A stretch of DNA of 64,000 nt from Deltaproteobacteria bacterium (GCA_016713535.1 JADJOY010000007.1:1-64000), one strand, 5' to 3'. Positions 26,334 to 36,969 are shown, numbered from the stretch's first letter. A program made the numbers and translations. The notes: generated by a model not told the origin, from the letters alone.

Positions 26334-27136
26334 TCGACGGGCTCCTCGACGAGTCGTGGCTCGCGACGAGTTCTCACCACTCGGTCTTCTGGGATGGGGT
26401 TCGCGGCGGACTATACGCCATTCCGTCTCCCATCACACCGGAGCCGACCGGCTGGTGATGGGTCCGTTTCGATCGATGAGTCGAGCGATCCTCTCGATCG
26501 TCCCCCGCGCTACGAGCTCCACAGCCGCTGCGGCGGTTCCATCCCCCGGTCGGCGGACGCGAGCGCGCCGCTCGATCCCGGTCCCTGGAGGGCTCACGCC
26601 CTCCCCTACACTTCCGCGCCGTCCGGGCGCCTGGGCTGGAGGGCGCGACTCCGTCGCGCCGTTACGCCACCCGAGGCCACCGGTAGCGGCGGGGGTTCCA
26701 TCCCCCGATCGACGGGCACAGCGGGTGTGGCGGCGGGCGCGACCGCACCGCTCGATCTCGGTCCCGGGAGGGCTCAGCCCTCCCCTACACTTCCGCGCCG
26801 TCCGGGCGCCTGGTCTAAAGGGCGCTACTCCGTCGCGCCGTTTCGCCACCCGAGGCCACCGGTAGCGGCGGGGTTCCCCGATCGACGGGCACAGCCGGTG
26901 TAGCGGCGGGCGCGAGCCCGCCGGGTTTCGGACCCGAGCGCGCCGCTCGATCCCGGTCCCGGGAGGGCTCACGCCCTCCCCTACACTTCCGCGCCGTCCG
27001 GGCGCCTGGGCTGGAGGGCGCGACTCCGTCGCGCCGTTACGCCACCCGAGGCCGCCGTAGCGGCGGGGGTTCCATCCCGCGCCGCCCGCTTCACGCGGCT
27101 CCCGTGAGCGAGGCGCATCGGAAGAGTCACAGGCTC
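26334..27136. repeat. Irregular tandem array of 180-195-bp units built from hairpins, no gene
   Basis: The unit is repeated about three times, starting CTCGATC at 26571, 26751 and 26946, with a partial unit from about 26527. In each, the complement of a GTAGGGGAGGGCGTGAGC hairpin (26587-26609, 26767-26788, 26962-26984) is followed by CTTCCGCGCCGTCCGGGCGC, then a GGAGGGCGCGACTCCGTCGC hairpin (26638-26660, 27013-27035; degenerate near 26816), then GTAGCGGCGGGGGTTCCATC (26683, 26862, 27057). Three hairpin types thus travel as one unit. Nothing looks coding. Confidence 0.85.
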
Positions 27137-27688
27137 TCAGTGCAGCGAGCGGTTGAGGAGCCGCACCGGCGGTGCGGGCGGCTCGACGGCTGGCACCGGC
27201 GCCACGCTCGCGAAGCACTGCACCGTGCCCTGCCACCAGCCGTTGGTGAGGGGGTGCTCGGTGTAGTCGCCGCCCGTGAAGTCGCCGATCACGCGCCGCC
27301 AGAAGACGCGCGCGCCCTCGTTGGCGGTCATCTGGCCGACCTCCCAGCGCCCGGGAAGCTGCGCGATCACCTCGTTCGCGAGCGCCCGGCCCACGCCCGC
27401 GCGGCGGTACTTCTTGAGCACGAAGAACTGGTCCATCCAGTAGGCGACGTCGCCGACCTTGGCGGCGCGGTCGACGAGCGCGAAGCCCGCGTAGCACCCG
27501 CCGACGAGCGCCACGAACGGGTGGCACGCGGGATCGGTCCAGAAGCGGTCGAGCTCGTAGCCGTATTCGCCGCGTGGGTCGAGGTCCTGGTCCCAGATGT
27601 CCGAGAGGTCGTGCTGGTAGAGCTCGAGCATGCGCGCGAGCGCCGGACGATCGGCGGCCAGCGCGCGCCGGATCTCGACGGCGGTCAT
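27137..27688 (-). CDS. GNAT-family N-acetyltransferase
   Basis: A 183-residue acetyltransferase. The acetyl-CoA site is in QFFVLKKYRRAGVGRALANE (motif A, R/Q-x-x-G-x-G/A), preceded by a beta strand with VALVGGCYAGFALVD. The C-terminal part has FWRRVIGDFTG and a 30-residue Pro/Ala-rich tail. Substrate unknown. It is a single minus-strand gene, separated on both sides by hairpin repeats. Confidence 0.88.
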   Translation of the reverse strand: MTAVEIRRALAADRPALARMLELYQHDLSDIWDQDLDPRGEYGYELDRFWTDPACHPFVALVGGCYAGFALVDRAAKVGDVAYWMDQFFVLKKYRRAGVGRALANEVIAQLPGRWEVGQMTANEGARVFWRRVIGDFTGGDYTEHPLTNGWWQGTVQCFASVAPVPAVEPPAPPVRLLNRSLH

Positions 27689-27713
27689 CGGCGCGAGACC
27701 GCCGGCGCGGGCC

Positions 27714-27771
27714 GTAGCGCGGGGGCTTGTCCCCCGCGGGCGGGCTGGCGGGGGACAAGCCCCCGCGCTAC
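27714..27771. repeat. Inverted pair of GTAGCGCGGGGGC hairpins
   Basis: 27714-27737 reads GTAGCGCGGGGGCTTGTCCC plus stem end; 27748-27771 is the reverse complement. It matches 17512-17569 except for T in the loop. It lies between two genes of the same strand. Confidence 0.85.
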
Positions 27772-27800
27772 GGAGCTCACGTCGACCCGCGCGCTCGCGC

Positions 27801-28961
27801 TCACCCGCGCCCGATGAGCTGGCGCGAGATGATGAGCTTCATGATCTCGTTCGAGCCGGCGAAGATCCGCTGCACGCGGCAGTCCTGGTACATCTTCCCG
27901 ATCGGGTACTCGAGCATGTAGCCGTACCCGCCGTGGAGCTGGACGCCGTCGTCCACCACCTTGTGCAGCATGTCGGTGACCCAGTACTTGGCCATCGACA
28001 CCTCCTTGAGTAGCGGCTTTCCCTGCATGTGCTCGACCACCAGCCGGTCGACGAAGCAGCGGCCGAGCTCCACCTGGGTGGCCATCTCGGCGATCTTGAA
28101 GGCGTGGTGCTGGAAGTCGGCGATGCGCTTGCCGAACGCGCGTCGCTCGCACGAGTACTGGAGCGCCTGCGCGAGCGCGAACTCGGCGGCCGCCTGAGAG
28201 CCGACCGCGGTGATCAGGCGCTCCTGCTGCAGCTCGTGCATGAGCTGGTAGAAGCCCTTCCCTTCCACGCCGCCGAGCAACGCGCTCTTCGGCACCCGGC
28301 AGCCCTCGAAGAACATCTCGCTCGTGTCCTGGGCGTGCAGGCCGACCTTCTCGAGGTTGCGGCCGCGCTTGAAGCCCGGGTTGGTGGCCTCGACGAGCAA
28401 CAGCGAGATGCCGGCGTGCGCGGGCTGGGCCTTGGGGTCGGTCTTCGCGACCACCACGATCAGGTCGCAGCACTGGCCGTTCGAGATGAAGGTCTTCTGG
28501 CCGTTGATGACGTACTCGTCGCCGTCCGCGATGGCGGTGGCCTGGATCGCGGCGAGGTCCGAGCCCGCGTTGGGCTCGGTCATGGCGACCGCGAGGATCA
28601 GCTCCCCCGACGCGCACCTCGGCAGGTACTTCAGCTTTTGCTCCTCGGTGCCGTGCTCGCGGATGTAGGGCGCGATGATGTCGTTGTGGAGCGGGATGCC
28701 GCCGAGCCCGGTGGCGTGGACGCGCTCGATCTCCTCGGCGAGCACCACCGAGTGCAGGAAGTCGCCGCCCGCGCCGCCGTACTCCTCGGGGATCGTCGGG
28801 CACAGGAAGCCGAGCTCGCCGGCCTGCGTCCAGATGTGGCGCGGCACGCGGCGGTCCTTCTCCCACTGGTCGTGGAACGGCACGACCTCCTTCTCGAGCC
28901 ACGAGCGGAAGCTCTTCCGGTAGATCTCGTGTCCCTCGCTGAACGTGAGCAGGCGGTCCAT
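27801..28961 (-). CDS. Acyl-CoA dehydrogenase (long-chain type)
   Basis: A 386-residue acyl-CoA dehydrogenase, complete. LAVAMTEPNAGSDLAAIQ and YVINGQKTFISNG form the FAD/substrate site. ELQQERLITAVGSQAAAE places a Glu where long-chain and isovaleryl enzymes have their catalytic base. LHGGYGYMLEYPIGKMYQDC and FAGSNEIMKLIISRQL end the FAD domain. Third such enzyme in the window, but clearly of another subgroup from the pair at 3.5-6.3 kb. It seems to be monocistronic and without the shared operator. Confidence 0.94.
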   Translation of the reverse strand: MDRLLTFSEGHEIYRKSFRSWLEKEVVPFHDQWEKDRRVPRHIWTQAGELGFLCPTIPEEYGGAGGDFLHSVVLAEEIERVHATGLGGIPLHNDIIAPYIREHGTEEQKLKYLPRCASGELILAVAMTEPNAGSDLAAIQATAIADGDEYVINGQKTFISNGQCCDLIVVVAKTDPKAQPAHAGISLLLVEATNPGFKRGRNLEKVGLHAQDTSEMFFEGCRVPKSALLGGVEGKGFYQLMHELQQERLITAVGSQAAAEFALAQALQYSCERRAFGKRIADFQHHAFKIAEMATQVELGRCFVDRLVVEHMQGKPLLKEVSMAKYWVTDMLHKVVDDGVQLHGGYGYMLEYPIGKMYQDCRVQRIFAGSNEIMKLIISRQLIGRG

Positions 28962-29135
28962 GCGGTGGTGCCTCCGTGCGCGCCGGGCAGGCCGGTCGCG
29001 CCGAGTGTGTCGACGGACGCGGGTTTAGCAGGCCGCCGAAAAGCGCGCCAACGCGGGCCGGGGGACTTCTTGGCAACCGTGGTCGAGAGGCGACGGGTAC
29101 GACCCGAGCCAGCTCGACGACCTCACCCGCTCGGG

Positions 29136-29363
29136 CTAGGAGGACTCATGTGCTTGGTCGCGCGAGAACCTCCAGCCACGCGATCGTCCAGCGCCGAGCT
29201 GCGATAGGCGGCGTAGCTCCTCGATCTCCAGCTCCGCGTCATCGCCTTCGACGAGAGCCTCCAAGTACTCGCGGACGAGTTGCTCGACGCTCGTGCCCAT
29301 GCGCTCGGCGATCTGCCGGGCTCGTGCGACGATCGGATCGTCGATGGAGACGATCAGGTTCAT
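29136..29363 (-). CDS. Ribbon-helix-helix antitoxin-like protein, orphan
   Basis: A 75-residue protein starting MNLIVSIDDPIVARARQIAE, then MGTSVEQLVREYLEAL. This is the short beta strand plus two helices of VapB/DUF6364-type antitoxins, which bind DNA and a PIN-domain toxin. The ATG at 29363 lies back to back with the divergent lipoprotein gene. A toxin gene would be expected just downstream (below 29136); only a 9-codon frame is found there before the spacer to the acyl-CoA dehydrogenase. So it is an orphan, or a transcription factor in its own right. Confidence 0.72.
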   Translation of the reverse strand: MNLIVSIDDPIVARARQIAERMGTSVEQLVREYLEALVEGDDAELEIEELRRLSQLGAGRSRGWRFSRDQAHESS

Positions 29364-29403
29364 GCTCACCTCCGCAACCACAGCTTGCGTACCCACAGGC
29401 CCC

Positions 29404-30330
29404 GTGTCCAACCGGATCTGTCGCTGGTCGTGGCTTGCGATCGTCGCGTTGGGTCTCTGCGTGAGTTGCACCCGAGGAACCGGCGAGGTTCGGGTCGAAC
29501 CGCGATGGATCGGCGGGACGCTCCGACTCGACAACGGCGAGGAGAGGCCGATCTCCACGACGACGGTGGTCGCCCCGGCCGGTCGGTACACCATGATCAC
29601 GCTCGCCCGCCCCGGGCTGCGCGGGTGGAACGAGGACTCGTCGAAGATCGGCGGTCGTGTCATCGGCTCGCGTCATCCTTTGGTGCTCGACCAGTCGGGC
29701 GCGAACATGATGGTCTCGTACGCGCGTGACCCGGCGTTCGAGGATGCACCCTTCTCGAAGGACCACCCTCGCTTCCACATCGAGGTCTACGAGGTATCGA
29801 TCGGGATGTACGAAGACTGCGTCCGGGCGGGACGCTGCAGCCCGGCGCACTTCGAGGACGGATCCTGCGAGGTGCTCGCCGAGAGCGGACGCATCCGCGC
29901 AAACCTCCCTCTCGAGTGCCGGGACATCGAACGGCCGCAGGTGTGCGTGGACGCCCCGCAGGCGCAACGATATTGCGGCTGGGAAGGCCGTCGCCTGCCC
30001 GAGCAGAGCGAGTGGCAACGGGTAACCACCGACTTCAAAGACGAGCCCGCGCTGCTTGCCCATCGGGGCAAGGAGGCATGCGCTCCGACTCTCTCCAGGC
30101 TGATTTACCCGGGCGATCCGGAGCGGGGATCCGACTCGCTGAGCTTCCGGAACAGCGTCTCGGAGTGGGTCACCCGATCGGTCGCGTCGCGCGACGAAGC
30201 GGCGACTCGCCCGGGCGGGTACACGGCCATGGGCGGAACCTGGCGCGAGCCGCATCAGCACGAGGTGCCCGCCGACGCGCGGGTTCCTCGTGACGACATC
30301 GGCTTCCGGTGCGCGCAGGACTATCCGTAG
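29404..30330 (+). CDS. Lipoprotein with FGE-sulfatase (SUMF1-like) domain
   Basis: GTG at 29404 gives a signal sequence ending VALGLCVSC, a lipobox; ATG at 29362 is possible but overlaps the antitoxin start. The rest follows the formylglycine-generating-enzyme fold: FHIEVYEVSIGMYEDCVRAG, CRDIERPQVCVDAPQAQRYC, GWEGRRLPEQSEWQR, SVSEWV, GGTWREP and the final IGFRCA. True FGE needs two redox cysteines near the C-terminus; only the last Cys of GFRC is seen there. This is therefore more likely a non-FGE member with structural or unknown enzymatic function at the envelope. A sulfatase lies 3 kb away, which may be chance. Confidence 0.78.
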   Translation: MSNRICRWSWLAIVALGLCVSCTRGTGEVRVEPRWIGGTLRLDNGEERPISTTTVVAPAGRYTMITLARPGLRGWNEDSSKIGGRVIGSRHPLVLDQSGANMMVSYARDPAFEDAPFSKDHPRFHIEVYEVSIGMYEDCVRAGRCSPAHFEDGSCEVLAESGRIRANLPLECRDIERPQVCVDAPQAQRYCGWEGRRLPEQSEWQRVTTDFKDEPALLAHRGKEACAPTLSRLIYPGDPERGSDSLSFRNSVSEWVTRSVASRDEAATRPGGYTAMGGTWREPHQHEVPADARVPRDDIGFRCAQDYP

Positions 30331-30339
30331 GAACCCGGC

Positions 30340-30402
30340 GACGCGATCGCCGGGTGCGCAGCGCGTGCCCCTCCAGTGGGACGGACCGCGGAGGGCGCGG
30401 GT
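30340..30402. repeat. GGAG-headed hairpin between convergent genes
   Basis: 30352-30374 is the complement of GGAGGGGCACGCGCTGCGCA plus CCC, followed outward by CGGCGATCGCG. It is the same type as 9940-9962, 19814-19836 and 43852-43874. Confidence 0.65.
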
Positions 30403-31539
30403 TCAGCCACTGGCCCCGGCGTCGGCGACCGGGGCGGGAAGCGGCACGGTGCGGACGACCTCGAGCCAGCGCTCTTGCAGCCGCTCGCGGCCGTGGGGTG
30501 CGTTCACGAACGCGCCGTAGTCCATGAAGGTCGGCTCGGGATGACATCCCACCGGCTCGGTGACGTCGGCCACGGGCCACAGCAGCGGACGGCGATAGAG
30601 CTCGCAGAGCAGCCGATGGGCAAGGTCACCCTGCGTGTAGGGGAACATGTAGAAGAAACGCGACGGCTCGGTGCTCACGAGGCGCTCGACCAACGCCGAC
30701 ACGGCCTCGGAGCCGCGCGCCAGCACGCGGATCACGTGGCGATCCGTCTGGGGCTGCCCGAGCTTCGCCGGCATCGACCCGATCTGCCCGAGCGCCTCGG
30801 CCACCACCTGGGCCGCGGCCTTGCCCTCGGTGGCCTTCAGCACCGCCGCGCGCGCCACCAGGGCATAGGCTTCGTCGACTCGCCCTTGCGCACGACGCAC
30901 TCGCGCGAGCTCCTCCAGGACCGGGGCGAGCCAGTACGAGAGCGGGCCGGATTCGACCTCCCGGATCGCGAGCGAGCGCTCGAGCACCGCCGCGGCCTCG
31001 TCGTGACGGCCTTGCGCGAGAAGCACCCGCCCCAGGCCGAGGAGCGCACCCGACGTCGAGCCGGGACTGCGGTCGCGCGCGGGGTCGCCGAGCGAGGCGG
31101 CGAGGCGGAATACCGCCTCGGCTCGTGGCAGGTCGCGACCACTCTCGAGGACGACCGCGAGCGTGAGGAGGTCCTGGAACACCTGGCGCTGCGCGGGAAT
31201 CCGCCCGAGCGCTCCCAGCGCGAGGATCCGGTCCGTCGCCAGCGCCACGTCCCCGCTACGTCCACTGATCCTGCTGACCGATGCAAAGTCCGCCCACGCG
31301 GACACGGCGACACCCGCGCTCGCTGCGGATTCCTGGGCCTCGAAGCATTTGGCCGCAGCGCGAAAATGCCGGCGCGCGCTCCACAACCGATCGTCGTACC
31401 ACGCGGTGCTGCCAGCGTCGTTCGCCGCGCGGCATTCGCCGGGCGTCGTCGGTGTGCACGCGGTCGCCGCCGAGCACGCGGTCACGACGCACGCGAGCGC
31501 GAGCGTGCGTCCCGGGCCGATCCGCTGCCGCCGAGCCAC
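30403..31539 (-). CDS. TPR-repeat lipoprotein
   Basis: A 378-residue protein. The N-terminus CVVTACSAATACTPTTP shows hydrophobic residues and Cys at candidate lipobox positions (SAATAC). The middle consists of TPR-like helix pairs (RRHFRAAAKCFEAQES, GLGRVLLAQGRHDEAAAVLE, LARVRRAQGRVDEAYALVA). The C-terminal 120 residues are not recognised (RFFYMFPYTQGDLAHRLLCE). Probably a periplasmic scaffold. It ends close to the convergent FGE-like gene and follows the DnaJ/TPR gene on the same strand. Confidence 0.72.
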   Translation of the reverse strand: MARRQRIGPGRTLALACVVTACSAATACTPTTPGECRAANDAGSTAWYDDRLWSARRHFRAAAKCFEAQESAASAGVAVSAWADFASVSRISGRSGDVALATDRILALGALGRIPAQRQVFQDLLTLAVVLESGRDLPRAEAVFRLAASLGDPARDRSPGSTSGALLGLGRVLLAQGRHDEAAAVLERSLAIREVESGPLSYWLAPVLEELARVRRAQGRVDEAYALVARAAVLKATEGKAAAQVVAEALGQIGSMPAKLGQPQTDRHVIRVLARGSEAVSALVERLVSTEPSRFFYMFPYTQGDLAHRLLCELYRRPLLWPVADVTEPVGCHPEPTFMDYGAFVNAPHGRERLQERWLEVVRTVPLPAPVADAGASG

Positions 31540-31674
31540 GCGCCGATCCTACACCGCGGTTCCGCGGGACCGTCGTCGCGGCGAGCCCGCCGCCACCGCG
31601 GCGCGGCTGCGAGGGACCGCAGCCCTCGAGGGGGCGTCGCGAGGGACGGCGACGCCTCCACCGTGTGCTCGACC

Positions 31675-32410
31675 TCAGGAGCGGCGGTAGGCGGTGGCGC
31701 GGGTGGGCGGGGCGCCCGGCTCGGGCTCGGCGAGGCGGCGCATCTCGAGCTCGGCCTCGCGGTGCTCGGGGACGAGGGTGCGGGCGCGCGCGTAGAAGCG
31801 CACCGCCTCGTGGCGCTCGCCCACGTAGCGCCAGTAGCGCGCGAACGTGAGCAGGTACTCGACGTGATGGGGGCGTAGCTCGATCGCCTTGCGGAAGGCA
31901 GCCTCGACGGTCCTGCGATCGACCTTCGCCGGCGAGGTCGCGCCCGCGAGTGTCGCGCGCGCGAACCAGTAGTGCCCGTCGGCGAGCTCGGGGCGGGTCA
32001 TCACCACCTCGGCGAACCACGCTCGCGCCTCGGCGGTGGCGCCTGGCGCGGAACGCGTCGACGCCGCGGGTGAGCGCCACCGGGTGCTCGGTCTTGAGGC
32101 GGATGGCGGTGGCCGCGGTGCCGGGCTCGCGAGCGATCAGCGCCGCCGGCTGCACCGCACCGCGGCGACGGGCGAGGAGGTCGTGATAGGCCTCGTCGAG
32201 GCGCAGGACGATCTGCACCGCGCGGTCGCGCGCCGCCGGCGAGAGCGCTTCCGATTGCCGTAACGGCGCGACCTCGGCCATCGCCGCGAAGTAACTGTCA
32301 CGGATCTCGTCGTCGCTCGCCCCGCGCTGCACGCCGAGTGCGTCCCACGGGTCGGTGAGACGCGTACGCTCGAAAAGCGCGTCCAGAACCGACGGCTGCG
32401 GCGACTCCAT
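31675..32410 (-). CDS. DnaJ-like/TPR protein, one frameshift
   Basis: The start MESPQPSVLDALFERTRL is followed by a J-domain-like segment, DPWDALGVQRGASDDEIRDSYF, but the HPD motif of true J domains is not visible (AEVAPLRQ in its place). After DAFRAR the frame breaks at about 32040. The continuing frame reads ATAEARAWFAEVVMTRPELAD and then TPR repeats (AAFRKAIELRPHHVEYLLTFA, RFYARARTLVPEHREAELEM). Joined length is about 245 residues. A one-base change repairs it. Function unknown; perhaps a chaperone-like adaptor. Confidence 0.68.
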
Positions 32411-32610
32411 GACTTGATCGACCGGCAGCGGTGCAGGCGACGAAGGTCGACCCGCCTCGCCCCACCGCGCCGGGACTCGCAGCAGTGCAAACGCCGAACC
32501 CGGCGCTTGGAACGCGCGGGTCCGGGCGCCGTGCCCGGCGACCTGGACCTGGAAACAAGCGCTACCCAAGAATTCAGCGCGGGCCGCTCCGCGGCCGAAA
32601 CCACCCTGCT

Positions 32611-33270
32611 TCAGCGCGCGGCGGCGCCGCGCAGCCCGTCCGCAGCGCTGATCTGCTCGAGCGTGGTGTGAACCACGTCACGCAGCGCCAGCCCGTACGC
32701 CTCGCCGAGGATCCCCGGCACGTCCTGGCAGGCACCGCCCGCGCCGCCCTCGGCGCTCTCGGACGAGGAGGTCTTGAACGACACCGCCGGACGGTACGGC
32801 CCGCGCACCTCGATGCCGAGGGTCAGCGCCACCGTCGCGGTGCAGCTTCGCCCCCAGAAATCGACGTCACAGGTGAGCTTGGGCGTGAACGTCTCGAGCC
32901 ACGCCAGCACCACGCCGGTGCCCGGCGCCGGCGACGTCAGGTCGGGTGTCGCGCTGGGCGGTCCGCTGCTCACGTCCTGGAACACGATCTGGAGCCCGGA
33001 CTGAAGCGCCTTCTGCAGCGCCGGTGCGGGGCGGAACGGGAACTTCTCCTCCGCGCACACCGAGGTCGACGAGGTCACGGTGCGGTCGACGGCGATGGTG
33101 GTCGGGTCCAGGCTCAGGACGTAGTGGCCCGGGATCTTGCTGGGCAGCGTCGAGTGGAACTCGCCCGGGGGGCTGGTGGCGGGGGCGAGGGGGGGCTCGC
33201 AGCCGGCAGCAAGGCCGGCGGCGACGAGCGCCGCGAACGCGGCGGCGGTGCGCTGGGTGAGGCGCTTCAC
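32611..33270 (-). CDS. Putative lipoprotein
   Basis: A 219-residue protein with signal sequence AAAFAALVAAGLAAGC (lipobox LAAGC). GTG at 33270 follows AGAGAGGA. The mature part has no recognised domain: DPTTIAVDRTVTSSTSVCAE, GTGVVLAWLETFTPKLTCDV and FWGRSCTATVALTLGIEV suggest a beta-rich fold with a possible disulphide. It is isolated by repeats upstream; 340 bases downstream begins the DnaJ/TPR gene. Confidence 0.72.
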   Translation of the reverse strand: MKRLTQRTAAAFAALVAAGLAAGCEPPLAPATSPPGEFHSTLPSKIPGHYVLSLDPTTIAVDRTVTSSTSVCAEEKFPFRPAPALQKALQSGLQIVFQDVSSGPPSATPDLTSPAPGTGVVLAWLETFTPKLTCDVDFWGRSCTATVALTLGIEVRGPYRPAVSFKTSSSESAEGGAGGACQDVPGILGEAYGLALRDVVHTTLEQISAADGLRGAAAR

Positions 33271-33302
33271 GTGGGGGGTCCTCTCTGATGGATACGCGGA
33301 CC

Positions 33303-33360
33303 GTAGCGCGGGGGCTCGTCCCCCGCTACTCGCCCGGCGGGGGACGAGCCCCCGCGCTAC
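33303..33360. repeat. Inverted pair of GTAGCGCGGGGGC hairpins
   Basis: 33303-33326 reads GTAGCGCGGGGGCTCGTCCC plus stem end; 33337-33360 is its exact reverse complement, only ten bases away. Third copy of this paired form, here between two minus-strand genes. Confidence 0.85.
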
Positions 33361-33392
33361 CCGTGCGACGGGTTCGGAGGTGTCGGCGACGG

Positions 33393-34393
<1,001 letters not shown>

Positions 34394-34397
<4 letters not shown>

Positions 34398-35963
34398 CGG
34401 CCCTCCGGAGGGTTCGAGTGGACGCTGGGGGCGGTGGTGCTCGCGCTGCTCGCGAGGTCCACCTTCATCACGTTGCAATCCGGCAGCGGCGGCGGCCAGC
34501 CCGCCGGCAACCTGGCGGCCAGCTCGGGCGCAAGCTCGTTCACCTGCACCCAGCGGCCGTCGAGGCGGTGGCGCAGCTCGCTGTAGTGGTAGAGCGTGCC
34601 GTCGTTGTTGCGGCCTTCGATCTGCACCCACGCATGGGCGTCGCCGACCGTCTCGACGGCCGCCACGCGCACGCCGTTCTTGTACACGCGCCTCAGGTTC
34701 TTGACGTCGCAGAGATCGCTCTTGGCGCCGTAGTTCTCGAGCCACGACGGATCCGACACCGGCGTCTGCTCGATCCTCACCGTGGGATTCCAGTCGGCGT
34801 CGGGTCGCCCGGCGGGTGCGCAGGAAGCCGGTGAGGTCGGCGGACGATTCGGCGCCCGAGGCGGGCTCGAGCATCGACATGACGCCGCGTTGCACGAAGG
34901 CGATGAACTTGTCGCGCTCGAGGAGCGGCGCCCAGCTCTCTTCCTTGCGGCGGCGCTCCTCGGGCGGCATCGCCGCGAGGCGCTTGCGGTGGTGCGCCAT
35001 GTTGTCCTCGAACATCTGGTTCCAGTCGTAGCACTCGAGATAGGCCGGGCTGGCGAGCTCGGCGGCGCGGGCGCAGCTCAGCGCCGCGCGCTCGGCGCTC
35101 GATAGATCGAGCGCGAACGGCTGGCGCACCTCGCTGAGCAGGTTCGCGGCGAACGCGGTCGGTCGCGCGAAGCTCACGTTGCTCGCCTCGCCGCGCAGCT
35201 TGTAGGTGTTGATGCCGACCACCTCGCCGCGGTCGTCGAGGAGCGGGCCGCCCGAGTTCCCCGGGCTCACCGGCGCGTCGTGCTGGATCACGCCGTGGTG
35301 GAGCGCGCTCACGATGCCGACCGTCGACGACCACAGCGCCTCGCCCGGATGGCCGAGCACCACGACGCGCTCGCCGGGGCGCGGCGGCTCGCTGGCGAGC
35401 TCGAGCGGCACGCCGGGCGCCACGGCGTGGTCGAGCGTGACGATCGCGAGGTCGACCACCGCGTCGGCGCGCGTGAGCGTCGCCGGCCACAGGTCCCGCT
35501 GGTACTCGAAGAGGTAGCGGTTGAGGCCGCCGTCGAGCGGCGAGTAGGTGGTACGGCGCGGGTCGTAGACCATCGCCCCCAGGCTCTTCGCGCCCTCCAC
35601 CACGTGCAGGTTGGTGAGCACCACCTGGTTCTCGAGCAGCACACCGGCGCCGAAGCGCTGGCTGCCGTCCTCGCGGAAGTTGACCAGCAGCACCACGCCC
35701 GGCATGGCGCGGTGGATCAGCTCGGAGAGGGATGCGTCGGGGCGATGGATGGCGCGTCCGGCGACGCCGGGCGAAAGACCGTCCCCGGCGGGTGCGATCG
35801 CGGCGGTGGCCTCGACGCCCGTGCGCGAGGGCTCCGGACTGGCGGGGGCCGCGGGCGCGGCCGGGACCACCGATCGCGCGGCACACCCCGCGGCCAGCAG
35901 CGCGCCCGCGAGCGCGGACGCAGCGACGCCGCGAGAGAGCCGATGCGAGCCCGATCGACGCAT
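34394..35963 (-). CDS. Trypsin-like serine protease, lipoprotein, one frameshift
   Basis: The start [20 protein letters not shown] leads to a lipobox, LLAAGC. The protease domain has the catalytic triad: His in [13 protein letters not shown], Asp in [13 protein letters not shown], Ser in [15 protein letters not shown] helical region with [20 protein letters not shown] follows. Near 34810 the frame shifts; after [13 protein letters not shown] the reading goes on as [18 protein letters not shown] to HSNPPEGR. The full protein has about 520 residues. No PDZ domain is visible, unlike DegP. TTG at 35999 is an alternative start. Confidence 0.85.
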
Positions 35964-36009
35964 CCCCCCGAGTCGAACCCCAAGCCCGCCCGATGGCAAC
36001 CCCGCGCGC

Positions 36010-36969
36010 TCACATCCGCGGCACTCGCGACCAGTCGATCGGGTGCTCGGGCACGTAGCCGAGCTCGGTGCGGGCGCGGCGCCCGTCGAGGACTCCGCTG
36101 AAGTGGAACCGCCAGCGGTTCACGTCGTAGCGGAAGTCGGTGCCGATGGTGCGCGCGCGCAGCGCGTAGAGCGGCTTGAGCAAGAGCCCGGGGGCCGGGA
36201 TCGCGCGCCGTCCGGCGAGCTCGATCGCCTTCGAGAGCGGCAGCGTGTCGGCGCCCGGCAGGTTGAAGACGCCTTGCGCCGGGGTCGCGAGCGCCCGGAC
36301 CAGTCCCTTCACCAGGTCGTCGACGCTGATCAGGTTGAGCATCGGGTCGAAGCCGAGCGGCCGGAAACACACCCGCGAGCCCAGGTAATCGAGGAGCTGG
36401 CTGCCGACGTCGCACGCGAAGCACTCGGCGGCGCGCAGCACCACGATGTGCAGCGGCACGAGCCCCATGCGCGCGCACACCGTGAGGTCGGCCTCGACGC
36501 GGTCGCGGATCCACTGCGGGGCGCTGGGCGACATCTCGAGTGGGTGATCCTCCTGGATCAGCACCGGCACCTCGGCCTTCACCGAGTAGACCTCCGCGTA
36601 GCTGCGGAACACGAAGCGGCGAATCGTCGGGTGCTCCTCGCACAGCATGAGCAGCTCGCGCGCCGCGTCGACGTTGAGCGCGTGGACCCGCGGCCCGTCC
36701 ACGGTGGCGCGGCGGTGCTGAGCGGTGTGGACCACCGCATCGACACCGAGGTCGCGCGCCGGCCCGAAGAGCAGCTCGCGGACGTTGCGCTGGCGGGTCA
36801 GGTCGAGCGGGAAGTAACTGAGCCGGGACGGCGCGTTGCGAAACGCGGTGCGGCCCTTGGGCTCCGCGGCAACCGCCAGGATGCTCTTCACGCGCTTGTT
36901 GGCGAGCAGCCGGCGCACCAGCGCCTCGCCGATCGGCGTGGTGGCGCCGGTCACCAGCACCGATCTCAC
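36010..36969 (-). CDS. NAD-dependent epimerase/dehydratase-like protein
   Basis: A 319-residue extended SDR with nucleotide motif [14 protein letters not shown] and [11 protein letters not shown] at the end of the fourth strand. The usual YxxxK is not obvious ([15 protein letters not shown] stands in its region), so activity may differ from sugar epimerases. [26 protein letters not shown] matches the C-terminal substrate domain. The GTG start overlaps the acyltransferase stop (GTGA), a pairing seen often in related genomes, which suggests a joint role in lipid modification. Confidence 0.85.
   Translation of the reverse strand: MRSVLVTGATTPIGEALVRRLLANKRVKSILAVAAEPKGRTAFRNAPSRLSYFPLDLTRQRNVRELLFGPARDLGVDAVVHTAQHRRATVDGPRVHALNVDAARELLMLCEEHPTIRRFVFRSYAEVYSVKAEVPVLIQEDHPLEMSPSAPQWIRDRVEADLTVCARMGLVPLHIVVLRAAECFACDVGSQLLDYLGSRVCFRPLGFDPMLNLISVDDLVKGLVRALATPAQGVFNLPGADTLPLSKAIELAGRRAIPAPGLLLKPLYALRARTIGTDFRYDVNRWRFHFSGVLDGRRARTELGYVPEHPIDWSRVPRM

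Noticed and set aside
29136-29363. Complete toxin-antitoxin module
   Set aside because: No PIN, RelE or other toxin frame is found adjacent on either strand.
29404-30330. Dedicated formylglycine-generating enzyme for the sulfatase
   Set aside because: The protein is a lipoprotein lacking a second C-terminal active-site Cys, and the sulfatase would need modification before export.
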